Part shown: in pieces, positions 22,700 through 34,972 of the stretch
How the letters are laid out: each line of letters opens with the position of its first letter
How positions within the stretch are numbered: position 1 is the first letter of the stretch
Assembly (NCBI GenBank): GCA_037974335.1
Contig: CM075760.1
Coordinates: 60,518,515-60,582,514, forward strand
Length of the DNA: 64,000 nucleotides
Direction: 5' to 3'
Source: Prionace glauca
Taxonomy: Eukaryota; Chordata; Chondrichthyes; Carcharhiniformes; Carcharhinidae
The notes under the pieces: model-generated
Databases searched by the model: none
Seen by the model: the letters and a program-made list of their open reading frames with translations, nothing else
Told to the model about the DNA's origin: nothing
Made by a program: the position numbers and the translations under genes

Positions 22700-23000
22700 A
22701 GGAAAATGTGGCCGGTGGATATCAGGGTGCTTGAGTGTCTTGGCTTACAGGAAGGTGTAGACGAGATGGTCAAATGCTCAGCTAAGTGGAAGATGGAATT
22801 TAGCACTGAAAATATGATACACTTCGGGAGGATGGCTTTGATAAGGAAGTATGCTGTGAAAGATATGACACTCGGAAGTTCAGAAGAACAAAGGGATCTT
22901 GGCGTGAGTGTACATATTCCTCTGAAGACAGAAAGGCAGGTTCATAGGAGGTGAAAAAGTAGGAGACACACTCGACTTTATTAGTTGGAGTCTAGAGTAT
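22700..23000 (+). mobile_element. CR1-like LINE fragment
   Basis: A frame at 22700-22954 contains WKMEFSTENMIHFGRM and SSEEQRDLGVSVH, equivalent to the WQMxFNxxKCEVMHFGR and EQRDLGV blocks of ORF2. Short and truncated. Confidence 0.75.
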
Positions 23001-23424
23001 AAAATCAGAGAGGTGGCGATGGAGTTAAATTGGAATTGACAACAGAATCACCAATGTTGCATGGTCACAGGATGCTGAGAAATAATGTAGAGCAGAAGTG
23101 GAGTTGAGGCTATCATTGTATTAGCGGAGAACTCAGAGTTGATACTCCTGTGCAGTGACCATGAAATTGATACTGACCTGCCAGCAAATAATGTGATTTA
23201 ATCCATGGCCTCTTTAAGGGCAGATGTCATTATTTTGGCAGATTTGCGTCACGGGTACAGGGAAGAGACCCGTCAAAAATTTTGGGTAGTTGGAACTACA
23301 CTACCGGATGAACGGCCTTCAACGTGGAAAACTCACCTCATTTATCGAGGAAGGTCACTTGTTAGAGAATTGGGGTCCTTGTATCCCTGTTATATGAAAA
23401 AAAACTTTCTGGGCACAGTAAGAC

Positions 23425-23525
23425 GTCTCACAACAGGCTAAAGTCAACAGGTTTATTTGGCAGCATGAGATTTCGGAACACCGCTGCTGCCTCACCACTC
23501 ACCTGATGAACAAGACATGACAAAG
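23425..23525. repeat. Interspersed repeat (type C) fragment
   Basis: The phrase aaagtcaacaggtttatttg with ggcagcatgagatttc and accgctgctgcctca is shared with 59665-59745. Probably a short non-autonomous retroelement end. Confidence 0.55.
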
Positions 23526-23696
23526 ACACATTTACTTTCTTATTTCTACACTTCGATGGGTGGTGATTGCATTAGAGGTAATATTTCTCATATATTGACA
23601 TTAATTAAATATTAGTATTTTTTATTTCCAAGCCTGAACTGGTAAGATGTGAAACCATTGACAGATATAATAAAGAATTATAACTATTGGAATGCA

Positions 23697-24607
23697 TTAC
23701 TTTCTCGGAATAGTTATTTTAGTAATATGTTTCATTGGACAGTGGAGAGCATTTTTCAACTCTTCTCTGAATTTCTTCTGAATGGCTGCGTAAATGAAGG
23801 TGTTGGTGCAGGAACTAAGAAGCTGCAGCATGTTCCCAGATTCCTGGAGAATAAATTTGGGATCACTGAAGCTTTTAATGTTATAATCGTCTGTGATTCG
23901 TACATGCAAGAACTGTATAACATACGTTATCCACAACAGGATGAAAGTGCCAGAGATTGTGAAGAGTAAAATGATGGACTTTCTCCGGCTCTCCATCTCG
24001 GGGTCAGTCTGATTCTCTCTGCCTTTGTCTGTACGGAGTCTCCTCCTGGCTCGGCTGGCTGCTAGAATGTGTCTGACGGTCAGAGCATTGAACAGGAGAA
24101 TCAGAAGGAACGGAGCACACGGGGTCAATAAGCGGTCAAACCAGTCGTATGCTGTCCAGAAGAGTGAAGTGTACCGGATATCCTTCAGTCTGCAATACCA
24201 GGGCACATTGTCAACTACGTAAATAGGCTCGTGGATAAAGTACCACGGAATATTTGTTAAACAGCCCAGAACCCAGACAGTTCCTATCACAACAGCTGCA
24301 GTTTTCTCGGTACAGTATTTTATTTTCAGCTTCTGGCAGCATATTGCCACAAAGCGATCAAAGGTAAACATGACTGTTAACCAGACAGAACTCACTCTGG
24401 CTGCGTAAGTTAAAGCAATGCTCAGACTACAGAGTGGAGTGATGGACAAGAAACTGCCTGGAAAATAAATGCCACTGATGCGATTTAATATCACAGCGGT
24501 GATAATGACCAGCAGATCTGTCACATTCATGAAGATAAGGTATCGAGTGATACACCCCGAAAGACCACATTTTCCTCTCGACAGAATCACAATCGCCACG
24601 AAATTAG
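23697..24607 (-). CDS. GPR139-like receptor, gene 2, exon 2
   Basis: Encodes residues 24-326 of a seven-helix receptor. Joined to exon 1 at 26439-26508 the coding length is 981 bases (326 residues plus stop). Landmarks in the joined protein: N25 in TM1 (VPANFVAIVIL), D54 in TM2 (VTDLLVI), Cys83 before TM3 and Cys162 in the second extracellular loop (the usual disulphide pair), DRF at 107-109, a basic third loop (SRARRRLRTDK), and NTFIY at 292-296 in place of NPxxY. The TM6 CWxP motif is absent (LLWITYV). The acceptor is minus-strand ttctctttaatgcag. Family GPR139/GPR142-like by overall pattern; the ligand is unknown. The frame is intact, so the gene looks functional. Confidence 0.92.
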
Positions 24608-25469
24608 CTGCATTAAAGAGAAGGAGAATTAACTTGCACAGGAAAACCACACTAATATAATCGCATTGGCCAAAACGCATGGACTCTTATTTTCTGTGCC
24701 TGAAGAAATTTTCTGGGACTGAAGAAACAAAAGTGGATTTAATAATGTGAAGAGGGAAGACATCACGGATGGAAGATTTATGTTCTTAATCATCAAAAAT
24801 GATTATCCAGTTTCTCAAGTTTCCTCCATCATTTTCCCTGTCACCACACACATGTCCTAATCAGATGATGTCATAAAATGAGGACAACTGGAGAAACTGA
24901 ACTGATCTTGCAGGGGAAAAAAAATTCTGTGCTGTGACAATTCGAATATAAACTTGAACATAAAACACAAATATTATTGTAAGAATTGGAATAAAATCAC
25001 AGATAAACCCCGTATCGTATATGGGCACAAAGTGAACGCTATTATACCTGTTGAACATGATGAGCATTTTCCTCAGTTTAGCTCACTTAGTTAAACTTTA
25101 AATTATGTTTCGATATTTATTCTTCCATCTGCACTGATTAGGATGTAACTTACCTTTGTCAAGACATTTTGATGTGTGACTTTTTACACTGCATCTTCTC
25201 AGCCAATTATAGTTCGGGCTAGTCGTTGAAGTGCCAACAGAATCCTAGCAAGGAATGACCACACATACCCTATGATTACGAATGGCTTCTGTTGTCTTTG
25301 CTCTCTGTGTAATATAACTTCGCCAATTTCACAGAATGGCAAAATTATTACAATTCGGCACAATGCCATTTCAGCAATTGTGATTGCACTTTTTCTCTGA
25401 ATGTACTTCTCACCGAGAGCGTTCCACTATCCTATCCTACTAACATTCCACATTCATCCATCCAGATAA

Positions 25470-25760
25470 CTGTGCAGTTAGTTTCTGAATTGTTCAATCG
25501 GATCTCCCTCCACCACACTGTCAGGCAGTTTATCACAAACACCAGTCACTTGCCGTGTAAAAAAGCATTTCCTTAAATCAATTTTGCTGTTTTCACGAAT
25601 ACTGTTCGCTTTGTTGTGCGATGTTTCTGCTAGTGGAAACAACTTCTCCACATCCAGTAAGTCCAGAACCCTTATTACATTGAAATTTAGTCCCAAACAT
25701 TTATATACCTTTTCTTCAATTCCAGAACCTTCACCTTGAAGTGTCATGCACTGTGTGGAC
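25470..25760 (-). mobile_element. CR1-like LINE C-terminal fragment
   Basis: Minus-strand frame 25478-25747 reads NVIRVLDLLDVEKLFPLAET and then RKCFFTRQVTGVCDKLPDSVVE, a diverged form of the CR1 C-terminal block. Lies in the intron of receptor gene 2. Confidence 0.65.
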
Positions 25761-25802
25761 TCTAATCAATTTTTTTTATGAACTCCATAATAAATAACTC
25801 CT

Positions 25803-25920
25803 ATAGATATTAAAAGCACATTATTGCGGAAGCTGGACCTGGAAAATCGCAGCAGGTCTGGCAGCAACTGGATGACGAGAAATAGCTGACGTTTCGAGTC
25901 CAATGACCCTTTGTCAAGGC
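25803..25920 (+). repeat. Interspersed repeat (type D) fragment
   Basis: Phrases cacattattgcggaagctgg, cgcagcaggtctggcagcaa and ctgacgtttcgagtccaatg recur in diverged form at 40205 (reverse), 45255, 45660 and 61010. A short, old retroelement-like repeat of unknown class. Confidence 0.6.
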
Positions 25921-26438
25921 TATTTCTTTATCAAAGCAAAGTCTTTATCGATAAATATCTCCGTCTCCAGCACTTTATACACTGCTTCATTAAGTCAAAT
26001 GAGGTTCGTCCAGGATGACTCACCCTTTAGAAAAACATGTTCTGAGTTATTTCACCCCTTCTGCCCCTTGCTCTTGGCAACTCCACCAGAATAAACTGTT
26101 TCTTCCCCACAGATCTTTGGAACCCTTTACTAATTTTCATCAAAGCCCTTTACTAGTCCTTTAATCTTATCTATGGAATGTACAACAAATGCAATTTAAG
26201 CAACCGTTCCTGAGAATTTACTATCGAAGTCTTGGTATTCGTTATGGCGAATCTACATTCCACCATTTTTGAAACGCCAAGTCTATCCTTCATACGGTGA
26301 CGTGGCAGGAAAATAATGTATTGCTCCGAGTTGGCAGAACCAGAGATGTATAGAATGTCGGATATCTTATATCCTTTTGTGCACAGTATCCTTGAGATAC
26401 AATCAGTAGACCACAAAGAATTTATTTTGATGCCTTAC

Positions 26439-26508
26439 CTGGGACCGCGATGACAGCAAGTGTAGTGTAGTAAATGGCGTATGGTAGTCCAGTAGGTGGA
26501 GCGTGCAT
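26439..26508 (-). CDS. GPR139-like receptor, gene 2, exon 1
   Basis: Seventy coding bases: ATG at 26508, MHAPPTGLPYAIYYTTLAVI then AVP, and one G before the donor (g|gtaagg). Length, start motif (MHxPP) and phase are identical to gene 3 exon 1, which is why this start was chosen. It supplies the extracellular N-terminus and the first two thirds of TM1; the split codon becomes Ala24. Confidence 0.88.
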
Positions 26509-26679
26509 CTTCTGTGAGACGCAGTAATGTCTAACTGAGAATCACTTGTGTCTGTTCAACTTAAAAATAATACTCTATTATACCTGGTTTTATCCCCCCT
26601 AGGCACAATTAGCTAACTATACCAATAATGTTACTTACACTCACTGAACAAACACCATTAATTACACAATGAATCATGG

Positions 26680-28260
26680 TATTGAACATAGAACATGGAA
26701 CATTACAGCGCAGAACAGGCCCTTCGGCCCACGATGTTGCGCCGACCAGTTACAAAACAATGACCCACTAGCCTAAACCAATCCTTTTTCGTCCATAAAC
26801 CTATCCACAGATCTCTTAAACGCCCCCAAACTAGGCGCATTTACAACTGCAGCTGGCAGGGCATTCTAGTCCCTCACCACCTTCTGGGTAAAGAACCTAC
26901 CCCTGACATCAGCCCTATAACTACCCCTCCCCCCTTAATTTAAAGTCGTGCCCCCTCGTGCTAGCTTTCTCCATCCTAGGAAAAAGGCTATCACTATCTA
27001 TCCTGTCTAAACCTCTAATCATCTTATATGTTTCAATAAGGTCCCCTCTTAGCCGCCTTCTTTCCAGCGAAAACAACCCCAAATCTCTCAGTCTCTCCTC
27101 ATAGGACCTCCCCTCCATACCAGGCAACATCCTGGTAAACCTCTTCTGCACCCTCTACAAATCCTCTACTTCCTTCCTGTAATGGGGGACCAGAACTGCA
27201 CACAAAACTCCAAGTGCGGCCGCACCAGAGTTGTGTACAGTTGCATCATGACGCTGCGACTCCTAAATTCAATCCCCGTACCAATAAACGCGAAGACACC
27301 GTATGCCTTCTTAACAACCTTATCTACTTGATTCCCAACTTTCAGGGATCTATGTACACATACACCTAGATCCCTCTGCTCCTCCACACTATTCAAAGTC
27401 CTCCCGTTAGCCCTATACTCAACACATCTGTTATTCCTACCGAAATGAATTACCTCACACTTCTCCACATTAAACTCCATCTGCCAGCTCGCAGCCCAGC
27501 TCTGCAACCTTTCTAAGTCACCCTGCAAACTATGACACCCTTCCTCACAATCTACCACACCTCCGACTTTGGTGTCATCAGCAAACTTACTAATCCACCC
27601 AACTATACCCTCATCCAGATCATTAATAAAAATTACAAACAGCAGTGGCCCCAAAACAGATCCCTGAGGCACACCACTCGTAACCGAACTTCATGACGAA
27701 TATTTACCATCAACCACCACCCTCTGTCTCCTATCTGCTAGCCAATTCCTGATCCAATTACCTAGATCACCCCCAATCCCATACATCTGCATTTTTTGCA
27801 GAAGCCTACCATGGTGAACCTTATCAAACGCCTTGCTAAAATCCATATACACCACATCAACTGCCTTACTCCTATCCACCTCTTTGGTCACTTTCTCAAA
27901 GAACTCGAAAAGGTTAGTAAGGCACGACCTGCCCGCTACAAAACCATGCTGACTGTCTCTAATCAATTCATTACTCTCCAAATAACTATAAATCCTGTCT
28001 CTAATAATCCTTTCCAAAACCTTACCCCCCACAGAAGTAAGACTCACCGGTCTATAATTCCCAGGGAAGTCTCTTCTCCCCTTCTTAAACAATGGGACAA
28101 CATTTGCTGTCCTCCAATCTTCCGGTACTATATCAGAGACTAACGACGACCTGAAGATCAGAGCCAGAGGCTTCGCAATCACCTCTCTTGCCTCCCAAAG
28201 AATCCTGGGGTAAATCCCATCCGGACCAGGGGACTTATCTATTTTCAAACCCTCTATTGC
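26680..28260 (-). mobile_element. CR1-like LINE, ORF2 RT plus C-terminus
   Basis: A long 5'-truncated copy. Minus strand from 28248 reads KSPGPDGIYPRILWEAREVI, NYRPVSLTSVGGKVLERII, QHGFVAGRSCLTNLFEF and YMDFSKAFDKV. Then follow PQGSVLGPLLFVIFINDLD, the catalytic FADDTKV near 27570, KCEVIHFGRNN, EQRDLGVCVH and RRFTRML (RKRFTRML here). The 3' end is at 26682 with the tail antisense tagaacatggaacattacag. At least three interruptions (after 27691, near 27160 and near 26920) split the frame. No endonuclease domain remains. Confidence 0.93.
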
Positions 28261-28589
28261 TTAAGGAAGCACTTTGATATGTTTTTTTTTTGCTTCAATG
28301 TTGAAGTCATGGCTGGAACACAATTATAAATATGTGATTTTAAATGAAATGCACGCATTTTAACAGAAGTGACCAGCTGATTTTCACACTTAAATGCACC
28401 TTCAATCCGACAATGAAGTTGTTTATTGCTAACTGATATTCTAATTCGGCCAGCACCAATTTCATCTGTATGAAAGGCCTGGAATTGAATAACGGTATGA
28501 AAATAAAGATGGCCTATCGACAAGAAACTTGTACAAATGACCATAAAAATCAAAGAAACGTCAAAACTGGGCGATTATTCTATAATTAT

Positions 28590-29210
28590 GATCGCAGGCT
28601 CCAGAACGTACAGTTATAGAAGCATGCAGTACAGAAGAGCCCCTTTGGCACATCAATTTCGCACCAACAAAAATGCGTTAAATCTAAATTAATCCCACTT
28701 GGCCCATCTTCTTTAATGTTATGAAATGTTATGTGCTTATCAATGTATTTTTCAAAGTTTGCATGTATTCGTGCCTCTCCAATTCTCCCAGGCAGTGCAT
28801 TCCGGACTTTCAACTCTCTCTGTGAAAAAAAAATGTTTCCTTGCATGCCCTCTAAGCCTCCTGCATCTCACCTGCAAATTATGTCCCTTTCCTATTGACC
28901 CTTCAACAATGGGGAGCAGCAATTTCCTCCCTATCTTGTCCATAAACTTCTTGGCCTTATCCAATCCAATTAGATTCCCTTTCTGCCACCTCTGCTCGAA
29001 ACGACACGGTCTTTTTCAACCTCTCTTCATATCTAAAACTGTGTATCTCAGGCGCTATTCCAGTGAATATTGGCTTCAGCCTCGCCAAATAAATCACGTG
29101 CTCCTAAAATGGGTCCTCCAGGTCTGCATACAGTACTTCCAGCTTTTGCCTATCCAAAGTTTCATACAGTTCCAATATATCCGAGCTGCTCATGTAATCT
29201 TTTCCACGAG
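28590..29210 (-). mobile_element. CR1-like LINE 3'-region relic
   Basis: The minus-strand scraps FFTERVESPECTAWENW and SLRGHARKHFFF-like phrases, with plus-strand antisense landmarks cattccggactttcaactct and gcatacagtacttccagctt, show the C-terminal domain in order. Decayed. Confidence 0.65.
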
Positions 29211-29409
29211 CGTTAGAGAAGTTCTTCTGAAGTATCATATTACTCTGTCCTGCCCTTTCAGCGATCACTGGAGAAACATTCTAAGATCATTTTGCTCCTC
29301 TGAGCTGCGTTGTGTTATTCCATCCATTGCGTTCTCCCTTGTTATATTTCTCCTTCCAAAGTGTATAATTTAGCACAATATGGGTTTATGCTCCTGATCA
29401 ACCACACCT

Positions 29410-29860
29410 GGCTGCTCAAAGAAACATCGGAACATTGGAATGAATTGTGTGCAAAAGCCTGCAACATCAGCCCTTCAATCATGCTCCGCCATTCAATCAA
29501 ATCAAGGCTAATCTTGTCTTGTCTCAAATCCACCACCCCACCTGCTCCCCAAATACCTCTTTCTCTCTTGTTACCGGAAATGTATCTGTCTCCCTGTCGA
29601 AACCATTCAAGCTCCATTGAGCAGTGTGATAGCGAGTTCCACAAATCCATCAACTTTTGCGAGAATTAGTTCCTCCTCATCTCAGTACTTAATCCATAAC
29701 CTCTCAACATATATATGTGAGCTCTTTTTCTCTAGATTGCCCCATAAGAGAAAACTCTACCTCGTCGATCTCTTTTAAAATTTGATATACCTCAATCAGA
29801 ATCTCTCATCTCTATCTTTCTGCAACCCATATTTTTTTTCGCTACTATCGACGCTGGCGT
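29410..29860 (-). mobile_element. CR1-like LINE 3'-end relic
   Basis: The plus-strand antisense order gccattcaatcaaatcaagg, ccaccaccccacctgctccc, tagcgagttccacaaatcca and gaattagttcctcctcatct matches the 3' end of the octamer-tailed CR1 family. Highly diverged. Confidence 0.6.
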
Positions 29861-30655
29861 TTTTTGTTTAATCGCCCTTAGACTTAATTACCATCCGTCA
29901 CCTTCTCATCTAGATCGTACTGAAAAAAAAATCTTGTTTCGGCATGACCTCTGACAAAAGCATCTAAATATCCCTGTTCAAAACTTATCTCTTCTTTGGA
30001 ATGTTGTCCAATAGTTTCCTTATGAATCACTTAAGTCTCACTGGACTTTAATGTCCTGGTGGATAACTACTACACTTTAAGGAATGTGGAACCATATAAC
30101 TGCCCTCCAATCATTTGCTACCCTCCCTGTCTCCAGAGGGAATTACACATTTGGGTAAAAAATACTATAATTTATTTCCTGCCACCCAACCGCAGCCTGG
30201 GATACAATTTATTCCCGACCTGGGAACTTGTTAAATTAAAACAACGTGAACCTCAAATGCCTCCTAACTCAGAACTTTAAAATGGATACTGCCTGGGTTA
30301 GCCACATTCCTCAATACAATTAGCAGGGAAAATCATAAGCGTGTATTTCTGTTCTCTTATCTGTTCTTGGATACACGACAACAAGTTTTAGTGTTTTTGT
30401 TTTTACAAATTTCTCAGTATTACAAAGTTCATTAACCCGTTCCCTGTTTCAACTAGTAAATAGGGAGGAGGATAGCTTTGGTTCACTGGAGGACTTCGAC
30501 GGGCTGGCCAGCTTGAGGTGATGCGCTCGGGCGGAACAACCAAGGCAAAGGGAATACATGATAAACACAGAACCTTTGGAATCTCTGAGGAAACGTGGGA
30601 GTGCATGTACAGCAGTCCATTAATGTAGCAGAACATGAGCATAAAGCGGTTAATA
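29861..30655. other. Mostly unrecognised, possible LINE debris
   Basis: 30000-30080 has phrases reminiscent of antisense CR1 RT text (aagtctcactggactttaat). The rest, to 30655, gave no confident feature. Confidence 0.35.
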
Positions 30656-31215
30656 CGTTTTTTTTTCAGAATGGAAGCGTGTGTACAGTGGGGTCCGATG
30701 GGAATTAGTTTTGGGGCCCTTGCATCTGTGATTTATATGAATGATTTGGACTTGAAAGTGGGAACTTGATCGGTGAGTTACCGAGGATACAAACATTTGT
30801 GAGGCGGTAAATAGGCAGGTGTATAATGTCCAGTCACAGGACAATATAGACGAGCTGGTGAGATGGGTTGATCAGTGGGAAATGGAATTCGATCCGGATG
30901 AATGTGAAGTGATGCATTCGGGCGGGACAAGTAAGACAAGAGAATAAACCATGACGGAAAGGATCGTGTGGAGCTCCGAAGGACCTTGTTATCGATATGC
31001 AACAGGACAGATGGATAAAGCGGTTGACAAGGCAAGTGGTATACTTGCCGTTTTTACCCGAAGCATAGAGCTTCTGAGAACAGGGAGCTAAGGCTGTAAC
31101 TATATCAACCGTAGGATAGGCAGTAGCTGGTGCATTGTATGCAGTTCCGAAACTTACATTTCGGAGAGATGTGGTCGCACTGGAAAAGCTGCAGAGTGGA
31201 ATCCACCATTCTTAA
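30656..31215 (+). mobile_element. CR1-like LINE relic
   Basis: The plus-strand phrases atttatatgaatgatttgga (IYMNDLD), gagctggtgagatgggttga, cgatccggatgaatgtgaag (DPDECEVMH) and gatgtggtcgcactggaaaa keep ORF2 order. Many stops; an old copy. Confidence 0.65.
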
Positions 31216-31775
31216 CTGGTCTGGCCCACACGTGACTCCAAATCCAGAGGAATGTAGTTGATTATTAACTCTCTTCTGAGTGGGCTGAACAAGCCAGTGA
31301 ATCGAATGGCAATTAGAGATAAGCTGCAAATGTTCACCCGGCCAGCGATGCCCACGACCCAGAAATGAATTTAAAAAAAAATACTAATTCACATTTTGTT
31401 CTATTTGTTGTGGAACAAAGTGACATTCGTTGTCTTTTTTTGTTGCTTTACACCTCGGTCCTTTAACTTTTAAGGCAGTTGACGTTGCAAGAAGAAAATT
31501 AATCCATTGTGACCCAAAAACAAGGCACTACAGATGCTGCAAATTTCACCTCAAAACCGAAAATGTTCGAAAAACAGCGTTCAAAAAGCTTATATGTAAA
31601 GAGAAATAAAGTGAACCCTTCAGAAGTGTTTAGACACTTAATTGTCTACTCACAAGAACACAGTCGGGGAAAATATCGAGGGTGACCTAATGTCTTGTAA
31701 TTGGATGGAAGACTGGAGTGATTCTATGACCATGGGTATAATGCTGAGAAACAAATTAGTCAGACCCCGTGCACA
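31216..31775. other. AT-rich non-coding stretch before tRNA-Cys
   Basis: No open frame with family features. A weak type D-like repeat phrase (gcactacagatgctgcaaat) occurs near 31530. Confidence 0.4.
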
Positions 31776-31776
31776 A

Positions 31777-31848
31777 GGGGGTGTAGCTCAGTGGTAGAGC
31801 GTTTGACTGCAGATCAAGAAGTCCTCGGTTCAAACCCGAGTGCCCCCT
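31777..31848 (+). tRNA. tRNA-Cys-GCA: tRNA-Cys (anticodon GCA)
   Basis: A complete 72-base cloverleaf: acceptor GGGGG/CCCCC ends, A box tgtagctcagtggtagagc, anticodon loop ctGCAga, B box ggttcaaaccc. Matches vertebrate tRNA-Cys almost base for base. Short T runs follow within about 20 bases. It lies alone, 9 kb from the main tRNA region, between receptor genes 2 and 3. Confidence 0.96.
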
Positions 31849-32710
31849 TTGCAAGGTCATTTGTTTCTTTTCACTTACTTCCTTTTTAAGAATGCTGCAT
31901 TGCAGAAGAACATGATTCGCCTAAAATGGTTTGGTAACACATGTTCGGCTGTTGGGAAATGGCCCTGCACCAATGCTAGTATGTATTTCGTTGACTACCT
32001 TAACCCAGTCCTCTCCTTACTGTCTCTCGTCAGTAGAAAAAAAATATCGTTATCTGCTCCATCAAACTACTTGCCTCCAGACAGAAAATTATTCAACTCC
32101 TTGAAATCTCAGTTTAAACTTCTTTGCTCCAAGGAGAACAATTCCTAAAACTATAATCTCCCAACGTAATTGAATTTCCAAATCTCAGGACACGATGCAA
32201 GGCAGGGTATTGAGAGGAGCTTTTGAAAAACTTGCCAGTTGCAGGTGGGGAAAATGGAGAAGGAACCAAACCAGATAAACCCAGTCTCTAGCTTTGTGAA
32301 TCATGAGAAACTCTTTGGGGATGGGAATCAGAGGAGATTGAAGGGTGAACTTTCCGACTGAGCAGAAACAGTCAAGACACTTTCCCTTTTTTAACACTCT
32401 GGGACATTGCCCCTGCTATTGACAATCACAATAACAGATCAGAGGCATTGAAAGGATTTGCATTATTGAACATCAGGAATTCAAAACTTAAAGCAGCTTC
32501 GGGACAGTCAGAATTCTTGTTAACAAATAAAAATAGCAAAAGGCTCGAAGGGGGATAGCGCCTATTGGAGAAGAGCTTGTTCCCAGTGACATGGATGTGT
32601 CTGCCATGGGTGGGCTTCGACAATGACACATAACTAGTATCTAATGATTTAACCAATTAGGCATCTATGAAATAATGCAATGCCTAAAAAAGCCCATCTA
32701 TTATGTTCTC
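31849..32710. other. Non-coding stretch, nothing recognised
   Basis: Between the tRNA-Cys and the next LINE I see only short frames without recognisable motifs. Confidence 0.45.
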
Positions 32711-32714
32711 TTCC

Positions 32715-34445
32715 TCAGCTCCGCAGACAATAAGAAAGGAGCAAGAGACTGGTTAGAGGGAAAATTGGTCCTCTTAGGGACAAAGGAGGGGAGCTATGTA
32801 CCGAGTCTGAGGGAATGGGGGAGATCCTGAATGAATACTTTGCATCGGTATTCACGAAGGAGAGGGGTTCCGTGTTGTGTAGTGTCTTGGAGGGAGCTGT
32901 AGATCAGTGGAAGGAAATATCCATTACGAGGGAGGAAGTACTAAGGTTTTTAGGGAGCATAAAAACGGATAAAGCTCCGGGGCCTGATGGTATTTATCCC
33001 AGGCTGCTGAGGGAGGTGAAAGATGAAATTGCTGGGCCTCTGACGCAAATCTTTGTCTCTTCTTTGGACACTGGTGAGGTCCCAGAAGACTGGAGGGAAG
33101 TTAATGTGGTACCGCTGTTTAGAAAAGGTAGTAGGGATAACCCGGGTAATTATAGACCAGTGAGTTTGACATCGGCGGTAGGAAAATTATTGAAAAAAAA
33201 AATTAGGGGTAGGATGTATGAGCATTTGGAGCGTTGCAATCTGATTAGGGATATGCAACATGGCTTTGTTAGGGGGAGGTCTTGCCTTACGAATCTGGTA
33301 GAATTCTTTGAGTAGGTGACAAAAATGGTTGGCGATGGGCGAGCCGTTGATATCATCTATATGGATTTCAGTAAGGCATTTGACAAAGTCCCTCATGGTA
33401 GGCTGGTAGAAAAGGATAGGGCACATGGGATACAAGGACAGGTAGCTAGGTGGATTGAAAACTGGCTGGGCAATAGGAGGCAGAGAGTAGTTGTCGAGGG
33501 GACCTTTTCGGGCTGGAGGCCAGTCACCAGTGGTGTGCCACAGCGCTCAGTACTGGGACCTCTCCTCTTTGTAATATATATAAACGACTTGGAAGAGAGC
33601 GTACGTGGTGTGATCAGCAAGTTTGCGGATGACACCAAGATGGCAGGATTGGCGGATACCGAGGAGGAATGTCAGGTGACACAGCAGCATATAGATAAGT
33701 TGGTATATTGGGCAGATAGGTGGCAGATGGACTTTAATCCTGACAAATGCGAGGTGATGCATTTTGGAAGGAATAATGCAGAGAGGAGCTACGTGATAAA
33801 AGGTAGACCGATTAGGAGTATAGAAATACAGAGGGACCTGGGAGTGCAGGTTCACAAGTCTCTGAAGGTGGCGACACAAGTAGAGAAGGTTGTGAGGAAA
33901 GCTTATGGAATGCTAGCCTTTATAGGAAGGGGTATAGAGTATAAAAGCTGCCGTCTAATGCTACAGAGCGTTGGTTAGACCGCATTTGGAGTACTGCGTC
34001 CAGTTCTGGTCACCTTACTACCGGAAGGACGTGGAGACTCTGGAGAGAGTGCAGAGGAGGTTTACCAGGATGTTGCGTGGCATGGAAGGACTGAGTTACG
34101 AGGAAAGGTTGGAGAAACTGGGACTCTTCTCCTTGGAAAGACGGAGATTAAGGGGGGACATGATAGAGGTGTGTAAAACACTGAAGGGAATAGATAGAGT
34201 CAATAGTGGTAGGTTGTTCCCTAGATTGTGGACAATTACGAGAGGTCACGATCTAAGGGTAAGGGGGAGAAGTATAATTTGGATATGAGAGGAAGATTCT
34301 TCACGCAGAGGGTCGTGGGGGTATTGAACACATTGAAGAGTAGGGTGGTGGAGGCAGGCACGTTGGACTTGTTTAAGGTTTACTTAGATCGACACATGAG
34401 CGAAACAAGGGTGGAGGGTTACAGTAGAGGGTATTAAATAGGGTC
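32715..34445 (+). mobile_element. CR1-like LINE, long ORF2 with RT
   Basis: The best-preserved RT copy on the plus strand. In order: MGEILNEYFASVFTKERGS, KAPGPDGIYPRLLREV, VPEDWREVNVVPLF, NYRPVSLTS, QHGFVRGRSCLTNLVEFFE, YMDFSKAFDKVPHGRL, SVLGPLLFVIYINDLE, catalytic FADDTKM at about 33630, WQMDFNPDKCEVMHFGRNN, then [19 protein letters not shown] and FFTQRVVGVLN. One in-frame TAG follows EFFE (33313), and frame changes occur near 33965 and 34275, so it is inactive. The endonuclease part is missing. Fewer than five breaks over 1.7 kb suggests moderate age. Confidence 0.94.
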
Positions 34446-34639
34446 AGAGCCTCGGGACGACACCGGAAATGTAGAATTACATGTTAACGTTTTTGTCTTT
34501 TTATTCCGCAGATGGAGGTCCACCTCGATGTCAAACGAGGGGCATGCACGCGGTGGGTCGTGCGTGGGCTGCTCCTGGAGGTTCCGGGAGTGGCCTAGTA
34601 CTTCGTGTCGCTGTGTGTGCTTAATCATGGACCAGCAGA

Positions 34640-34972
34640 CGGACACCACAACAGCTCAGTGACTAGCACTGCTAGCTGTGCAGATGCATGGATTAGGGCC
34701 TGTGCCTGTGGGAGTTTGCACATTCTCCCTGTGGTTGTGTGGGTTTCCTCCGGGTGCTCCGGTTTCCTCCCACACCCCAAAGATGTGCTCTTAGGCTGAT
34801 TTGGTGTACCAAATTGACACTATTCTCCCCTGAATCTGGCTAAATTAGGGGTTCCACTCACATACACACAGGGCAGTGTACGTGTCGGAGGACGCGGCGG
34901 CGCGGGCTCATTGGGCCGAAGGGCCTGTTTCCCATGCTGGGTTGTTCTTTGTTCTTTGTTCTTTATCAGGAG
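34640..34972 (+). mobile_element. SINE A followed by a (TTTGTTC)n tail
   Basis: Head near 34660 (gtgactagcactgctagctg), then tttgcacattctccctgtgg and tgctccggtttcctcccaca. The 3' part has ggctcattgggccgaagggc and the tail ttctttgttctttgttcttt, the same 3' end as one CR1 subfamily. The shared tail is consistent with SINE mobilisation by the partner LINE. Confidence 0.75.

Larger units (their letters stand above)
24608..26438 (-). other. Intron of receptor gene 2
   Basis: About 1.83 kb between donor g|gtaagg and acceptor tttaatgcag (minus strand). It contains a LINE fragment and a short interspersed repeat, listed separately, and otherwise AT-rich sequence with nothing recognised. Confidence 0.85.
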
